Shown here piece by piece: positions 53,057-62,725 of a stretch of DNA of 64,000 nt. Both the position numbers and the translations under genes were made by a program. The notes under the pieces were generated by a model. It was not told where the DNA came from. It saw only the letters and a program-made list of their open reading frames with translations, and did not search any database. The DNA lies in the NCBI RefSeq assembly GCF_018228765.1, contig NZ_CP073695.1:1550001-1614000 (forward strand), in the 5' to 3' direction. How positions within the stretch are numbered: the first letter of the stretch is position 1; every line of letters begins with the position of its first letter. Source of the stretch: Halorubrum ruber. GTDB taxonomy: Archaea > Halobacteriota > Halobacteria > Halobacteriales > Haloferacaceae.

Positions 53057-54178
53057 ATGACGACGTTCTCCGACAGGGTCGAGCGGATTTCGATAAGCGG
53101 GATCCGAGAGGTGTTCGAGGCGGCCGGCGACGACGCGATCAACCTCGGACTCGGGCAACCTGACTTCCCGACGCCGGACCACGCCCGGCAGGCCGCGGTC
53201 GACGCCATCGAGTCCGGGAAGGCGGACGCCTACACCGAGAACAAGGGAACCCGCTCGCTCCGGGAGGCCATCGCCGAGAAGCACCGCGCGGATCAGGGGA
53301 TCGACCTCGACCCCGGGAACGTCGTCGCGACCGCGGGCGGCAGCGAGGCGCTCCACATCGCCCTCGAAGCCCACGTCGACGCCGGCGACGAGGTGCTGAT
53401 CCCGGACCCGGGGTTCGTCTCCTACGACGCCCTGACGAAGCTGACCGGCGGCGAGCCGGTCCCCGTGCCGCTCCGCGACGACCTCACCATCGACCCGGCC
53501 GCGGTCGAGGACGCCATCACCGAGGACACGGCGGCGTTCGTCGTGAACTCGCCCGGCAACCCCACGGGCGCGGTCTCCTCCGAGGAAGACGTGCGCGAGT
53601 TCGCGCGCATCGCCGACGAACACGACGTGCTCTGTATCTCCGACGAGGTGTACGAGTACACCGTCTTCGACGGCGAGCATCACTCGCCGATCGAGTTCGC
53701 GGAGACGGACAACGTCGTGGTCGTCAACTCCGCCTCGAAGCTGTTCTCGATGACGGGCTGGCGGCTCGGCTGGGTGTACGGCGCCGGCGAGCGCGTCGAG
53801 CGCATGCTCCGCGTCCACCAGTACGCGCAGGCGTGCGCCTCGGCGCCGGCGCAGTACGCCGCGGAGGCCGCGCTTCGGGGCGACCGCGACGTCGTCGACG
53901 AGATGACCGCCTCCTTCGAGCGCCGCCGCGACATCCTCCTCGACGGCTTCGACGACATCGGGATCGACTGCCCGACGCCGCAGGGGGCGTTCTACGCGAT
54001 GCCGCGCGTGCCCGACGGGTTCGTCGACGAGTGTCTCGACCGCGGCGTGGTCGTCGTCCCCGGCGAGGCGTTCGGCGAGGGCGGCGCCGGCCACGCGCGC
54101 ATCTCGTACGCGACCGACGAGGACGAACTGCGCGAGGCGCTCGACGTGATGGCCGAGGCGTACGCGGCGGTCCGCTGA
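53057..54178 (+). CDS. PLP-dependent aminotransferase (class I/II)
   Basis: The 373-residue enzyme has INLGLGQPDFPTP, ATAGGSEALHIALEAHV, FVVNSPGNPTGAV, CISDEVYEYTVFDG and the PLP lysine in NSASKLFSMTGWRLGW. The ARISYA near the end carries the substrate carboxylate arginine. This is an aspartate or aromatic aminotransferase subfamily. The exact substrate cannot be told. Start ATG 53057 (MTTFSDRVERISISGIREVF). Confidence 0.94.
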   Translation: MTTFSDRVERISISGIREVFEAAGDDAINLGLGQPDFPTPDHARQAAVDAIESGKADAYTENKGTRSLREAIAEKHRADQGIDLDPGNVVATAGGSEALHIALEAHVDAGDEVLIPDPGFVSYDALTKLTGGEPVPVPLRDDLTIDPAAVEDAITEDTAAFVVNSPGNPTGAVSSEEDVREFARIADEHDVLCISDEVYEYTVFDGEHHSPIEFAETDNVVVVNSASKLFSMTGWRLGWVYGAGERVERMLRVHQYAQACASAPAQYAAEAALRGDRDVVDEMTASFERRRDILLDGFDDIGIDCPTPQGAFYAMPRVPDGFVDECLDRGVVVVPGEAFGEGGAGHARISYATDEDELREALDVMAEAYAAVR

Positions 54179-54202
54179 GGCGGCCGCGAAACGCCGGGTC
54201 CC

Positions 54203-55216
54203 TCAGTTACCCTCTTCGTCCAAAATTCGGAGGTAGCGCTCGTAGTAGTCGTCGCCGTACCGGATCATCTCCTCTCTGTCCTCACCGACGCCGGCGTCTT
54301 TCCGAACGTTCCCGTCGATGAAGGGCCGCGCGTCGATCGCGCGGAGCAGCTCGACGTACGCGTCGGAGTACGGGTGCGTCTCGGCGTACTCCTCCATATC
54401 CGCCTGCTCGACGATCCGCCGAGATTCCGCGGACAGGTCGTCCGGTGCGACTCTGGGTCCGACGAACGTCGCTCGGAGGATCGCCTCCATCCGCTCCGGG
54501 CTCTCGGCGACCGCCTCCGCGATCGGCCGGTACACAGCCTCGTGGAACCGCTCCCGTTCGATCTCGACCCGGTAGGTCGTGTCTCGGTAGGCGACGCGTT
54601 CGGGGCCGCCGTCCGCGAGCAGCGCGCTCTCCCCTCGCGCGGTCTCGTTGCGGTACGCGTAGCCGCCGCGTTCGACCAGTCCGACGGGGTAGCCGCCCGC
54701 GTCTCCGCGGGATCGGGCCGCAAAGTGGGCGATGTGGACCGCACGCTGGTCGGCCTGCGGCAGGTCCCCCTCCTCGCCGCCGTCGACCGCCGACTCGCCG
54801 CCGTCGTCGCTCCCGGACCCCTCGTCGTCGACGTCGAAGAGTCGGAGGACCGGGTAGGTCTCGGCGACCTCGTCGACGACGACGGAGCCGAGCCGGTGGT
54901 AGGTCCCGTCACGGAGGACGTACGCCGGGTCGTCGGGGCTCGCGAAGAACGGCTTCCGGTGCTGGGTCGTGTACGACTCGCCGGCCAGAACCGCGTTGAG
55001 GGCCGCCTCGTCCCACTCCTCGGGCGGGTCGTCGCGGCTGTGAACGTAGCGGTCGCGCAGCGACCCGTCGACCCGCGAGAGTGAGAGCCTGAGCTCCGGT
55101 CCGTCGGCCGCGTCGCCGTCGCTCTCGGTTCCGAGACAGCCGGCCGCGGCGGCGCCGATTCCGCCCGCGAGCGCGCCGACGAGGAGGCGACGACGAGAGG
55201 ATGCGAGTTCGTCCAT
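54203..55216 (-). CDS. Haloarchaeal lipoprotein, unknown function
   Basis: The 337-residue protein has a Tat-like N-terminus (ASSRRRLLVGALAGGIGAAAAGCLGTES) with a lipobox cysteine. The mature part is acidic, with RDTTYRVEIERERFHEAVYRPIAEAVAES and YAETHPYSDAYVELLRAIDARPF. I do not recognise a domain. ATG 55216 is chosen over one further upstream because it gives a proper signal peptide. It converges with the aminotransferase gene. Confidence 0.75.
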   Translation of the reverse strand: MDELASSRRRLLVGALAGGIGAAAAGCLGTESDGDAADGPELRLSLSRVDGSLRDRYVHSRDDPPEEWDEAALNAVLAGESYTTQHRKPFFASPDDPAYVLRDGTYHRLGSVVVDEVAETYPVLRLFDVDDEGSGSDDGGESAVDGGEEGDLPQADQRAVHIAHFAARSRGDAGGYPVGLVERGGYAYRNETARGESALLADGGPERVAYRDTTYRVEIERERFHEAVYRPIAEAVAESPERMEAILRATFVGPRVAPDDLSAESRRIVEQADMEEYAETHPYSDAYVELLRAIDARPFIDGNVRKDAGVGEDREEMIRYGDDYYERYLRILDEEGN

Positions 55217-55395
55217 ACGGACCGTACAGACAGGCGACTGAAAGGTATTGCCGAGACGCAAACGCTGGCTTGAGTCACCGGGATCGACGCCGACGGAGTG
55301 GGTCCGTCGACGCGGTTATAAATTACTCTTAGTTATTCGATGTCCGCGAAGAGTTTCCGCAAGTTATACCGTCGCCCGCGGCGTATCCGGCGGTA

Positions 55396-56598
55396 ATGGA
55401 CCGGAACATACAGGTCAGCCGTCTCGACCGGCAGGCGGTCGAGGATCAGGAGGTCGAGATCGTCGAGCGAAAGGGGATCGGTCACCCCGACTCTATCTGC
55501 GACGGGGTCGCGGAGTCCGTCTCGCGGGCGCTCTCGCAGCTCTACTTGGACCGCGTCGGCAAGGTGCTCCACTACAACACCGACGAGACGCAGTTAGTCG
55601 CCGGCCGCGCGGCCCCCGCGTTCGGCGGCGGCGAGGTCGTCGAGCCCATCTACATCCTCATCGTCGGCCGCGCCACGAAGGAGTACGACGGCGAGCAGCT
55701 CCCCGTCGACTCGACCGCGCTGGCGGCCGCCCGCGACTACCTCTCCGAGGCGATCCCGGAGCTGGAGTACGGCACCGACGTGGTCGTCGACGTGCGGCTC
55801 GGCGAGGGGTCGGGCGACCTCCAGGACGTGTTCGGCGAGGAGACCCAGGAAGTGCCGATGGCCAACGACACCTCCTTCGGCGTCGGCCACGCCCCGCTCA
55901 CCGAGACGGAGACCATCGTCCACGAGGCCGAGCGCGCGCTCAACACCACGTACCACGACGACCATCCCGAACTCGGCCCCGACGTGAAGATCATGGGGAA
56001 ACGCGAGGGCGATCGGATCGACATCACCGTCGCCGCCGCGATGGTCGACGCCTACGTCGACGGCCTCGACGAGTACGACGACGCGGTCGCGTCCGTCCGC
56101 GAGTACGTCGACGACCTCGCCCGCGAGTACACCGACCGCGAGGTGGGCGTCGACGTCAACACCGCCGACGACTACGACGAGGGCTCCGTCTACCTCACCG
56201 TCACCGGCACCTCCGCCGAGCAGGGCGACGACGGCTCGGTCGGCCGCGGCAACCGCGCGAACGGCCTCATCACCCCGAACCGCCCGATGTCGATGGAGGC
56301 GACCTCCGGGAAGAACCCCGTCAACCACATCGGGAAGATCTACAACCTCCTCTCGACCCGCGTCGCCGAGTCCGTCACGAGCGAGGTCGACGGCATCCGC
56401 GACCTCCAGGTCCGACTGCTCTCGCAGATCGGCCGCCCGATCGACGAGCCCCACGTCGCGGACGCGCAGATCGTCACGGAGGAGGGCGTCGCGCTGGACG
56501 ACATCGAGGCGGACGTGCTCGACATCGTCGACCGCGAGCTGGCCGACGTGACGGACGTGACCCGCAGCGTCATCGAGGGCGACGTCTCGACGTTCTGA
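55396..56598 (+). CDS. mat: Archaeal methionine adenosyltransferase (SAM synthetase)
   Basis: The 400-residue protein matches the archaeal-type [116 protein letters not shown] and [17 protein letters not shown]. It makes SAM from methionine and ATP. It has a TATA-like TTATAAATT at 55317-55325. The 55217-55395 spacer has no gene. Confidence 0.96.
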   Translation: MDRNIQVSRLDRQAVEDQEVEIVERKGIGHPDSICDGVAESVSRALSQLYLDRVGKVLHYNTDETQLVAGRAAPAFGGGEVVEPIYILIVGRATKEYDGEQLPVDSTALAAARDYLSEAIPELEYGTDVVVDVRLGEGSGDLQDVFGEETQEVPMANDTSFGVGHAPLTETETIVHEAERALNTTYHDDHPELGPDVKIMGKREGDRIDITVAAAMVDAYVDGLDEYDDAVASVREYVDDLAREYTDREVGVDVNTADDYDEGSVYLTVTGTSAEQGDDGSVGRGNRANGLITPNRPMSMEATSGKNPVNHIGKIYNLLSTRVAESVTSEVDGIRDLQVRLLSQIGRPIDEPHVADAQIVTEEGVALDDIEADVLDIVDRELADVTDVTRSVIEGDVSTF

Positions 56599-56671
56599 GT
56601 CGAGGGTGAACGCCGTACCGCGTCACCCCGCGACCGCAACGGATTTGCGCCGGCCGCTCCGAGACACATTC

Positions 56672-57124
56672 ATGACGCGGGTGTGTCTCCTCGGCGACCC
56701 TGACGTGGAGCTCTCCTACGAGCTGCTCTCCCGCGAGACGGCTCGCGACGCGCTCGCGACCTACGACATCGAGGAGCCGTTCGAGAACAGCGTCGCCGTC
56801 GACACCGTGAGCCTCGGCGCCGCCGTCTCCCTCCTCAACGACCTCGACTGGTACCTCGTCCGCTTTGTCGAGGAGGCGCTCGTGTTAGAGCCGTCCGTCG
56901 CGACCGACGAGTGGCTCTCCCGGGACCTCGCCCGCGAGGTCCGCGACGGCGACGTGCCCCCCGAGGAGACCGACCAGCGCCTGAAGGTGTTCGGGCTCGT
57001 CGACGGCCGGCCGGTCGAACCCCTCTTCGTCCGGCGGCGACAGGGCGAGACGCCGGAGTACGACCTCCGCGACGTCGACGAGACCGTGATCGTCCGCGTG
57101 AGCGAGTCGGAGTTCTCCGGGTGA
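56672..57124 (+). CDS. DUF5804 family protein
   Basis: A 150-residue soluble acidic protein: MTRVCLLGDPDVELSYELLSRETARDALATYDIEEPFENSVAVDTVSLG...LNDLDWYLVRFVEEALVLEPSV. I recognise this as the haloarchaeal DUF5804 family. No catalytic motif can be assigned. ATG 56672 is preferred to an upstream one. It follows MAT by 73 bp. Confidence 0.72.
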   Translation: MTRVCLLGDPDVELSYELLSRETARDALATYDIEEPFENSVAVDTVSLGAAVSLLNDLDWYLVRFVEEALVLEPSVATDEWLSRDLAREVRDGDVPPEETDQRLKVFGLVDGRPVEPLFVRRRQGETPEYDLRDVDETVIVRVSESEFSG

Positions 57125-57146
57125 GGCGACCGCGGCGCGCCCCGAC

Positions 57147-57692
57147 TCAGCCCTCCTCGTCGACTTCCGCGAGAATCCGCGTCCGAACCGGGTCCACGTC
57201 GACCGGCGCCCACGCCTCCACGTCGTAGGTCACGTCCGCGAGCGTCTCCAAGCGGTCGTCGTCGCCCTCGCCTATCGCCTCGACCGCCTCCTCGCGAAGC
57301 CGGTCGAGCACCGCGTCCGCGAGCGTCTCGCGGTCGACCTCGCGGTCCGGCACGTCGAGGATGTGCGGCAGGTCCTCCGCCCCCTCCGGGAGCGTCGGGA
57401 ACGCGGCCGGACCGACCGCGAGGGCGGTCGACTTGTCGGCGGGGTCGGTTTCGGCGTCCGCGACGTCGTCCGCGCCGCCGCCCGAGAGCGCGTCCGCCGG
57501 CGCCGGCACGAGCGCGTACTCCGCGACCGCGAGGTCGATGGCGGCGTCGATGGCGTCCTCGTCGACCTCGGTCCGCTGCTTGAACGCCAGCTCCGAGAGC
57601 GCGTTCGACAGCTCCGCACGCGTGAGCCAGCCGAAGAGGTCGACGACGCCGGCGAGGTCGTCGCGCGCGGCGACGCTCGGTCCGTCCGCCAT
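57147..57692 (-). CDS. DUF7109-like haloarchaeal protein
   Basis: A 181-residue acidic protein beginning with an HTH-like stretch DLAGVVDLFGWLTRAELSNALSELAFKQ and a second helical part (EVDRETLADAVLDRLREEAVEAIGEG). It resembles haloarchaeal DUF7109, named from memory. It starts 1 nt after the GT81 gene stop on the same strand, so the two are one operon. Confidence 0.65.
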   Translation of the reverse strand: MADGPSVAARDDLAGVVDLFGWLTRAELSNALSELAFKQRTEVDEDAIDAAIDLAVAEYALVPAPADALSGGGADDVADAETDPADKSTALAVGPAAFPTLPEGAEDLPHILDVPDREVDRETLADAVLDRLREEAVEAIGEGDDDRLETLADVTYDVEAWAPVDVDPVRTRILAEVDEEG

Positions 57693-57693
57693 C

Positions 57694-58878
57694 TCAGTCC
57701 TCCCCCGGGGCGGGCTCCGCCTGTCCGTCGTCGGTCGGCCGGGCGCCGACGGCGTCGATTCCGCCGGTCGCCCCGTCGCCGCGAACCGCGTCGAGGTCCT
57801 CGCGCGCCGCCTCGCGGACCTCGTCGGGGTCGACCGGCGCGTCCTCCCACGCCGGGAGCCGGGTGTCCGGCCCCGGCTCCCCGAGCGCCTCGGCGTACGT
57901 CGCCACCTGCGAGCGCTCGTCGGCCGCGTCGTACGAGAGGCCGTTGAACGCGGCGTCGGTCGCGTAGCCGTCGACCAGCGTCTCCGCCGCGTCGCGGTAC
58001 CGCTCTGCGAGCCCGTCGTAGTCGACGTCGACGCCGGCGTCCTCGACCGCGCGCAGCGTCGCCTCGCCGACCGCCCGGCTCATGTCGGCGAGGCCGGTCG
58101 GTCCGTCGACGGAGCGGTGGTCGTGTTCGTACCGACCCAGGTCGACCTGCGCGCTGTCCGCGAAGCCGGCGTGGCCGAACGCCTCGCCGAGCGTCCCGAC
58201 CTCTAACCCCCAGCCGCGCTGGACGCGGAGCCGCGAGACGAGGTCGCTCGTCGCCGCGAACTCGCCGGCGAGCGCGTAGCGGAACGCGGAGAGGTACTCT
58301 AAGACGTCGGGCGTCCGGCCGGGCGCAGCGTCACCGAGCGCGCGGACGAGCGGCCGGAAGAACAGCCTGAACAGCCGCCCGTACAGCGAGCCGTCCTCGA
58401 CCCGGGCGTAGTACCCCTTCGAGAACCGGTACCCCTGACCCAGCGGGAACAAGAGTCGGTTGACGAACGCCGGCGAGTAGGTCTTCGTGTCGGCGTCGTG
58501 GACGACGACGAACTCCTCGTTGAGCGCACGACCTAAGGCGAGCCACACGTCTCGCCCCTTGCCGCGCTCGCCGTCGAGCCCCCGCGCCTCCAGCAGCGAC
58601 GCGAGCCGGGGGCCGTCGCACCACAGTGTCTCGACGTCGAGGTCGAACTCGCCGAGCCACTCCGCGAACGGGCCGGCGCGGTCGGCGGCGGCCCGCAGCG
58701 GGACGATCACGCGGGCCGGGTCGACCGTCTCCAGCGTCGAGAGCACGCGCTCGGCCGCAAGCGTCCCGTACTCGCGCTCGGTCATCGGCACGACGACCGC
58801 GGCCCGGTCCGTGGGGGCGTCGGGCCGGTGGTCGGTCAACGCGTGAAGGGTCGTCACGCGTTCCTGAACGTACTCCAT
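57694..58878 (-). CDS. GT81 family glycosyltransferase (glucosyl-3-phosphoglycerate synthase-like)
   Basis: The 394-residue protein has an N-terminal Rossmann part (AAVVVPMTEREYGTL), the donor and metal motif EEFVVVHDADTKTYSPAFVNRLLFPLGQGY, then GWGLEVGTLGEAFG and YEHDHRS. This matches GpgS/mannosyl-3-phosphoglycerate synthase relatives, making compatible solutes in other organisms. The function in haloarchaea is unproven. The C-terminus has a low-complexity tail. Confidence 0.85.
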   Translation of the reverse strand: MEYVQERVTTLHALTDHRPDAPTDRAAVVVPMTEREYGTLAAERVLSTLETVDPARVIVPLRAAADRAGPFAEWLGEFDLDVETLWCDGPRLASLLEARGLDGERGKGRDVWLALGRALNEEFVVVHDADTKTYSPAFVNRLLFPLGQGYRFSKGYYARVEDGSLYGRLFRLFFRPLVRALGDAAPGRTPDVLEYLSAFRYALAGEFAATSDLVSRLRVQRGWGLEVGTLGEAFGHAGFADSAQVDLGRYEHDHRSVDGPTGLADMSRAVGEATLRAVEDAGVDVDYDGLAERYRDAAETLVDGYATDAAFNGLSYDAADERSQVATYAEALGEPGPDTRLPAWEDAPVDPDEVREAAREDLDAVRGDGATGGIDAVGARPTDDGQAEPAPGED

Positions 58879-58998
58879 TTACCGATCACACGGGAGCGAC
58901 GCCCAAAACAGGTGCGGTACCACCAACCGGACCGGGACGCTCTTCGCGAGCCCTTGCTTCCCGGGTCCACGCTACCCGGATCCGTCGCCGTTTCCGCG

Positions 58999-60183
58999 TC
59001 ACGCCGCCCGCGTCGCGCCCGCCGCGCCGCCGGGGACGCGCCCGAGCCGGTACAGGGCCGCGTACGCGGCGACGAGGACCACTAAGCCGCCCGCGAGCGC
59101 GAGGAAGACGGCGTCGTACCCCGCGCCCGCCTCGACCGCCTCGCCGACGACCCACGATCCGGCCGCCTGCGTGGTCATCATTCCGGCCGAGAACATCGCG
59201 TACGCCGACGCGCGCGACTCGTCCGGCAGCGACGCCAGCAGGTACGTGTCGCCGGCCGGGAACAGCATGTGAATGGCGAAGCCGACGACGACGCTCGCGG
59301 CGATCACCGCGGCGAGCCCCTCCGCGACGACGACGAGGACGACGCCCACGACGAACGAGGAGACGATGCCGAGCAGGTACGGCACGTGCGGGAGCCGGTC
59401 CGCGAGGTCGCCGGAGACGAGGAACGCGGGCACGCCGGCGGCGAAGATCACCGTCAGGAGGTTCCGCGCGGTCGCCCGCGGCAGCCCCTTGTCGATCATG
59501 TACAGCTCGTAGAAGTTGAACAGGCCCTGCCAGACGAAGCTCGTGAGTCCCATCAGCACGACGCCCGCCGCGATCAGCTTCCACTCGCCGCGGGCGGCCG
59601 CGAGGAAGTCCGTGTCGCTCGCGCCGGCGTCGGGGAGGTCGGTCCGCTTCGCGAGCGCGACGAACAGGACCGTGCTGGCCGCCGCCGCGAGCGCGAGCGC
59701 GTAGAAGGCGTACCGCCAGTCGTACCACAGCGCGACGGTGACCGCGGGCGCGGCGATGACGGCGGAGAGCTGGCTGGCCATGCCGTGGACGCCCATCACG
59801 CGCCCGACGCGCTGCGGGAACAGCTCCGAGATGAACGGGTTCGCGGCGACGAAGTAGACGCCGGAGGCCAGGCCGACCGCGAAGGCGGCGACCATCAGCG
59901 CGAGGACGCCGGGGGCGAGCGCGACGCCCAGCGCACCGGCGGTCAGCATCGCGCCGGAGACGACGATCACGCGGCGCCGCGTGAAGCGCGTGAGCGCCCA
60001 GCCGGCCGGGAGCCGCGGGGCGGCCGAGCCGAGCCACGCGAGCGTGACGATGAGCCCGGCGGTCCCCTCGCGGATCCCGAACGCGTCGATGAACTCGCCC
60101 ACGAGGGGGGCGAACACGACCCGCGCGAAATTGACGAGGAAGACCAGCGCGCAAAGCGATCCGAACAGCCTGGTCCGTGACAC
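58999..60183 (-). CDS. MFS transporter
   Basis: The 394-residue protein has about twelve hydrophobic segments. The motif A-like part is RLPAGWALTRFTRRRVIV between helices 2 and 3, and a second-half loop reads GDLADRLPHVPYLLG. The start GTG 60183 (VSRTRLFGSLCALVFLVNFARVVFAPL) is chosen, since the longer upstream frame is Arg-rich and antisense to other DNA. Substrate unknown. Confidence 0.88.
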   Translation of the reverse strand: MSRTRLFGSLCALVFLVNFARVVFAPLVGEFIDAFGIREGTAGLIVTLAWLGSAAPRLPAGWALTRFTRRRVIVVSGAMLTAGALGVALAPGVLALMVAAFAVGLASGVYFVAANPFISELFPQRVGRVMGVHGMASQLSAVIAAPAVTVALWYDWRYAFYALALAAAASTVLFVALAKRTDLPDAGASDTDFLAAARGEWKLIAAGVVLMGLTSFVWQGLFNFYELYMIDKGLPRATARNLLTVIFAAGVPAFLVSGDLADRLPHVPYLLGIVSSFVVGVVLVVVAEGLAAVIAASVVVGFAIHMLFPAGDTYLLASLPDESRASAYAMFSAGMMTTQAAGSWVVGEAVEAGAGYDAVFLALAGGLVVLVAAYAALYRLGRVPGGAAGATRAA

Positions 60184-60355
60184 GGCGGCGATTCCGCGCG
60201 CCCGGACACAAGCGTTGCGAAAGCGGCCGCGCTCGGACCTCGAACCGCGATCGTCGGGACGACGCCGGTTTCGGTCCGCCTGACGCCGATTTCGGCCGAT
60301 CGTCTGACCGATGTCGTACGGGGTTTTTATCCGCCCCGACCCCGAACGGCGGGGT

Positions 60356-60526
60356 ATGAAATCCACGCGCAAGGGGCTCCGCGACGGCGACCTGATGAAG
60401 GACACCTACGAGCGGCTGAACTGCGCCGACTGCGAGCAGGTGTTGAAAAAGGAGAACGACCCCGACGAGGTGTTCTCGGTCCGCATCTGCCCGGAGTGCG
60501 GCGCGCGGTTCAAGGAGCTTCGCTGA
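60356..60526 (+). CDS. HVO_0758-type zinc finger micro-protein
   Basis: The 56-residue protein has two CxxC pairs (NCADCEQVLKK and RICPECGARFKEL) and the family pattern MKSTRKGLRDGDLMKDTYERL, plus NDPDEVFSVRI. I recognise the HVO_0758 zinc-finger family of haloarchaea. A TTTTTATCC box lies at 60324-60332, about 25 nt upstream, suggesting a leaderless mRNA. ATG 60356 is the family start. Its role is unknown. Confidence 0.85.
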   Translation: MKSTRKGLRDGDLMKDTYERLNCADCEQVLKKENDPDEVFSVRICPECGARFKELR

Positions 60527-60595
60527 GCGGTCCCCGCTGCCGTCGCCCTCTCTTCTCTCTCCCGCCGCGGTCGATTCGTCCGCGGCCGACCGCGC

Positions 60596-61954
60596 TCAAT
60601 TCGACTCGAACGAGTCACTGACCGATTCAGTTACCGTCCGCGCTTCTCCCGTGACCGTCTCGATCCACCGGTACGCGGTGTACGCCTCGACCGTCGACCG
60701 CGCGCTTCGGTCGTCCGCCGCGAGCGCCCCGTCCGGCTCCGCGAACAGCGGGAGGAACTGCGTCGCCAGCCACCGGTCCAGCGGGTTCTCGCTCCCCGCG
60801 AGCGCCGCCGCCGATTCGATCGCTGCGCTCCGCGCCGCGCCGACCGCGGCCGCGTCGTCGGGGAACATCGCCTCACCGTCCTCGATCCGCGAGGCGAGGG
60901 CGTCGAGCCCGCGGAACCGCACGCGCGCGAGGAGCGTCCGCGTGAACGCGGTCGCCGGGTGGTCAGGCTGGTAGTCGTCGAGCGGTATCGGGTCGAACCG
61001 GAGGTCCTCGAACGCCCGGTAGCGGGCCGTCGAGAGCTGCGAGACGCTCGGCGCGTCCCGCGCGACCGGCCGAGTGTCGAGGAACGCCTCGGTCCCCGGG
61101 CTCGACCGGAGTCGGTCGGTTTCCTCCCCGTGGAGCTCACGGAGTCGTTCCCCGATCTCGGCGCCCACCCGCTCCGCCTCTCGACGGAGCGGCTCGGCGA
61201 CTGCTTCCGGATCGGCGAGCGAGCTCCGGTACCGATCGCGGAGGTACCGACCCGCCTCGACCAGCGACTGGACACGCTCGACCTCCCCCACCGACTCGCC
61301 GGTCCGGAGCGGGTTCGCTCGCGAGGCGGGGCCCGCGTTCCCGCCGACCAGCGTCCGCCGCCGCGACTCGTCGTACCAGCGCTCGATCGGCCCGTAGACG
61401 GCGGCGCCGGCGGAGGGATCCGCCGCGGTCCCCGGCAGCTCGTCCAGCGTCTCGGACGCCCGCTGTAGCACCGTCTCGATGTCGGCGGCCACCGCTTCCG
61501 GGTCGCCCTCGACGGTCACGGCCGCCCACGTGCCGACGACGGTCGCGGCGTGGCCGCGCGCCGCGGCGTACCGCTCGGCGGCTCGGAGCGGCGGGAGCGA
61601 CTCGTCGGGCCCCGGAAGCGCCTCGCGCGCCGCCGCCCGCTCCGTCTCGATCTGCTCTCGGATTTCGCCGTTCGGGAGCCGCTCCTCGGTCAGCGGCTCT
61701 GGGATCGGGGAGAGCAGGCGGTCCACCCGGTCGGCGAACGCGCTCTCGACCGCGGGCTCGACGTCGACGGGGACGAGCCGCGGCGGGTTGGGGACCGGCT
61801 GATCGAACTCGCGCGGGACGCCCTCGACGTCGAGCGACGGTGGGTCGTCCCAGAACCGCGGTTCTCTCCCCCTCCTGGAGCACCCGACGAGCGAACCGAG
61901 CGCAACCGCGCCGGCGGCGGCGAGCGCACCGCGCCGGGTCGTCCGACGCGTCAT
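60596..61954 (-). CDS. Haloarchaeal lipoprotein (452 residues), unknown function
   Basis: The signal MTRRTTRRGALAAAGAVALGSLVGCSRRG has twin arginines and a lipobox cysteine near position 25. The mature part is helical and acidic (LNDLP-free; contains LSQLSTARYRAFEDLRFDPIPL). No domain is recognised. Its ATG overlaps the stop of the next upstream lipoprotein gene by 4 nt, so they form one operon. Confidence 0.78.
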   Translation of the reverse strand: MTRRTTRRGALAAAGAVALGSLVGCSRRGREPRFWDDPPSLDVEGVPREFDQPVPNPPRLVPVDVEPAVESAFADRVDRLLSPIPEPLTEERLPNGEIREQIETERAAAREALPGPDESLPPLRAAERYAAARGHAATVVGTWAAVTVEGDPEAVAADIETVLQRASETLDELPGTAADPSAGAAVYGPIERWYDESRRRTLVGGNAGPASRANPLRTGESVGEVERVQSLVEAGRYLRDRYRSSLADPEAVAEPLRREAERVGAEIGERLRELHGEETDRLRSSPGTEAFLDTRPVARDAPSVSQLSTARYRAFEDLRFDPIPLDDYQPDHPATAFTRTLLARVRFRGLDALASRIEDGEAMFPDDAAAVGAARSAAIESAAALAGSENPLDRWLATQFLPLFAEPDGALAADDRSARSTVEAYTAYRWIETVTGEARTVTESVSDSFESN

Positions 61955-62610
61955 CCGTCGTCACCCCACGTGTCGATCGCCGTCTCGTTCCCGGGAACTG
62001 TCGCGTTCCCGTCGATCACCGCGTACTCGGTGTCCGTCGTGCGACACGGCGAGTGCCCGCTGGCGCCGGTACGGGTAAGCCGAGCGTCGAGGACGGCCGG
62101 GAGCCGGAAGAGGAGTGCCAGCGCGACCCGCTCGTCGGCCTCGCACGACTCGTCGGGCGGGCGAAGCTCGCTACAGTACTCGTACTCGACGCGCCCGGGC
62201 TGCCAGGACACCGACTCGATGTCGAGCCGCTCACACGACTCGACGCCGGCCGGCGAGACGTACACGGTCTCCGTCTCGTAGTCCGTCTCGTCGAGGAACG
62301 ACCGGACCCGCTCGCGGTCCGCGTCGGAGACGCCCTCGGCGACCAACAGCTCGTCCGCTCGGTCCGCGCTCGTGACGAGCTCGCGACCGATCCGGGCTGG
62401 CTTGTTCTCGTCGTTCGCTTCGCTCCCGTCGAGGAGGACGCTCTCGCCGGACGGGTTCCGCGGCTTCACGACTGTCGGGTCCATCTCCGTGCCTCTCGTC
62501 TGCGGTCGGGCGGACTCCGCCTGCGGGTCGCTCGCGCCGGAACAGCCGGCGAGCGCGCCGACGACGCCGAGGGCGGCGCTCCCGAGGAGGGCTCGTCGCG
62601 TGGGGGCCAT
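61951..62610 (-). CDS. Haloarchaeal lipoprotein (219 residues), unknown function
   Basis: Signal MAPTRRALLGSAALGVVGALAGCSGAS with a lipobox cysteine. The mature part has four cysteines (ESCERLDIE, YEYCSELRPPDESCEADE, HSPCRTTD) that could form disulphides. ATG 62610 is chosen because it begins the signal peptide. It is the first of a two-gene lipoprotein operon. Confidence 0.78.
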   Translation of the reverse strand: MAPTRRALLGSAALGVVGALAGCSGASDPQAESARPQTRGTEMDPTVVKPRNPSGESVLLDGSEANDENKPARIGRELVTSADRADELLVAEGVSDADRERVRSFLDETDYETETVYVSPAGVESCERLDIESVSWQPGRVEYEYCSELRPPDESCEADERVALALLFRLPAVLDARLTRTGASGHSPCRTTDTEYAVIDGNATVPGNETAIDTWGDDG

Positions 62611-62725
62611 GGAACGGGCTTGGACCGGTTCCGACAAACGCTTTGTGGCGTCCGTCGCCGGTGCCGGATCCGCGGCGTCGTGGTCGACGGGGCCGACTCC
62701 GCGGCGTCCCGTCCGTCGCCCGTGT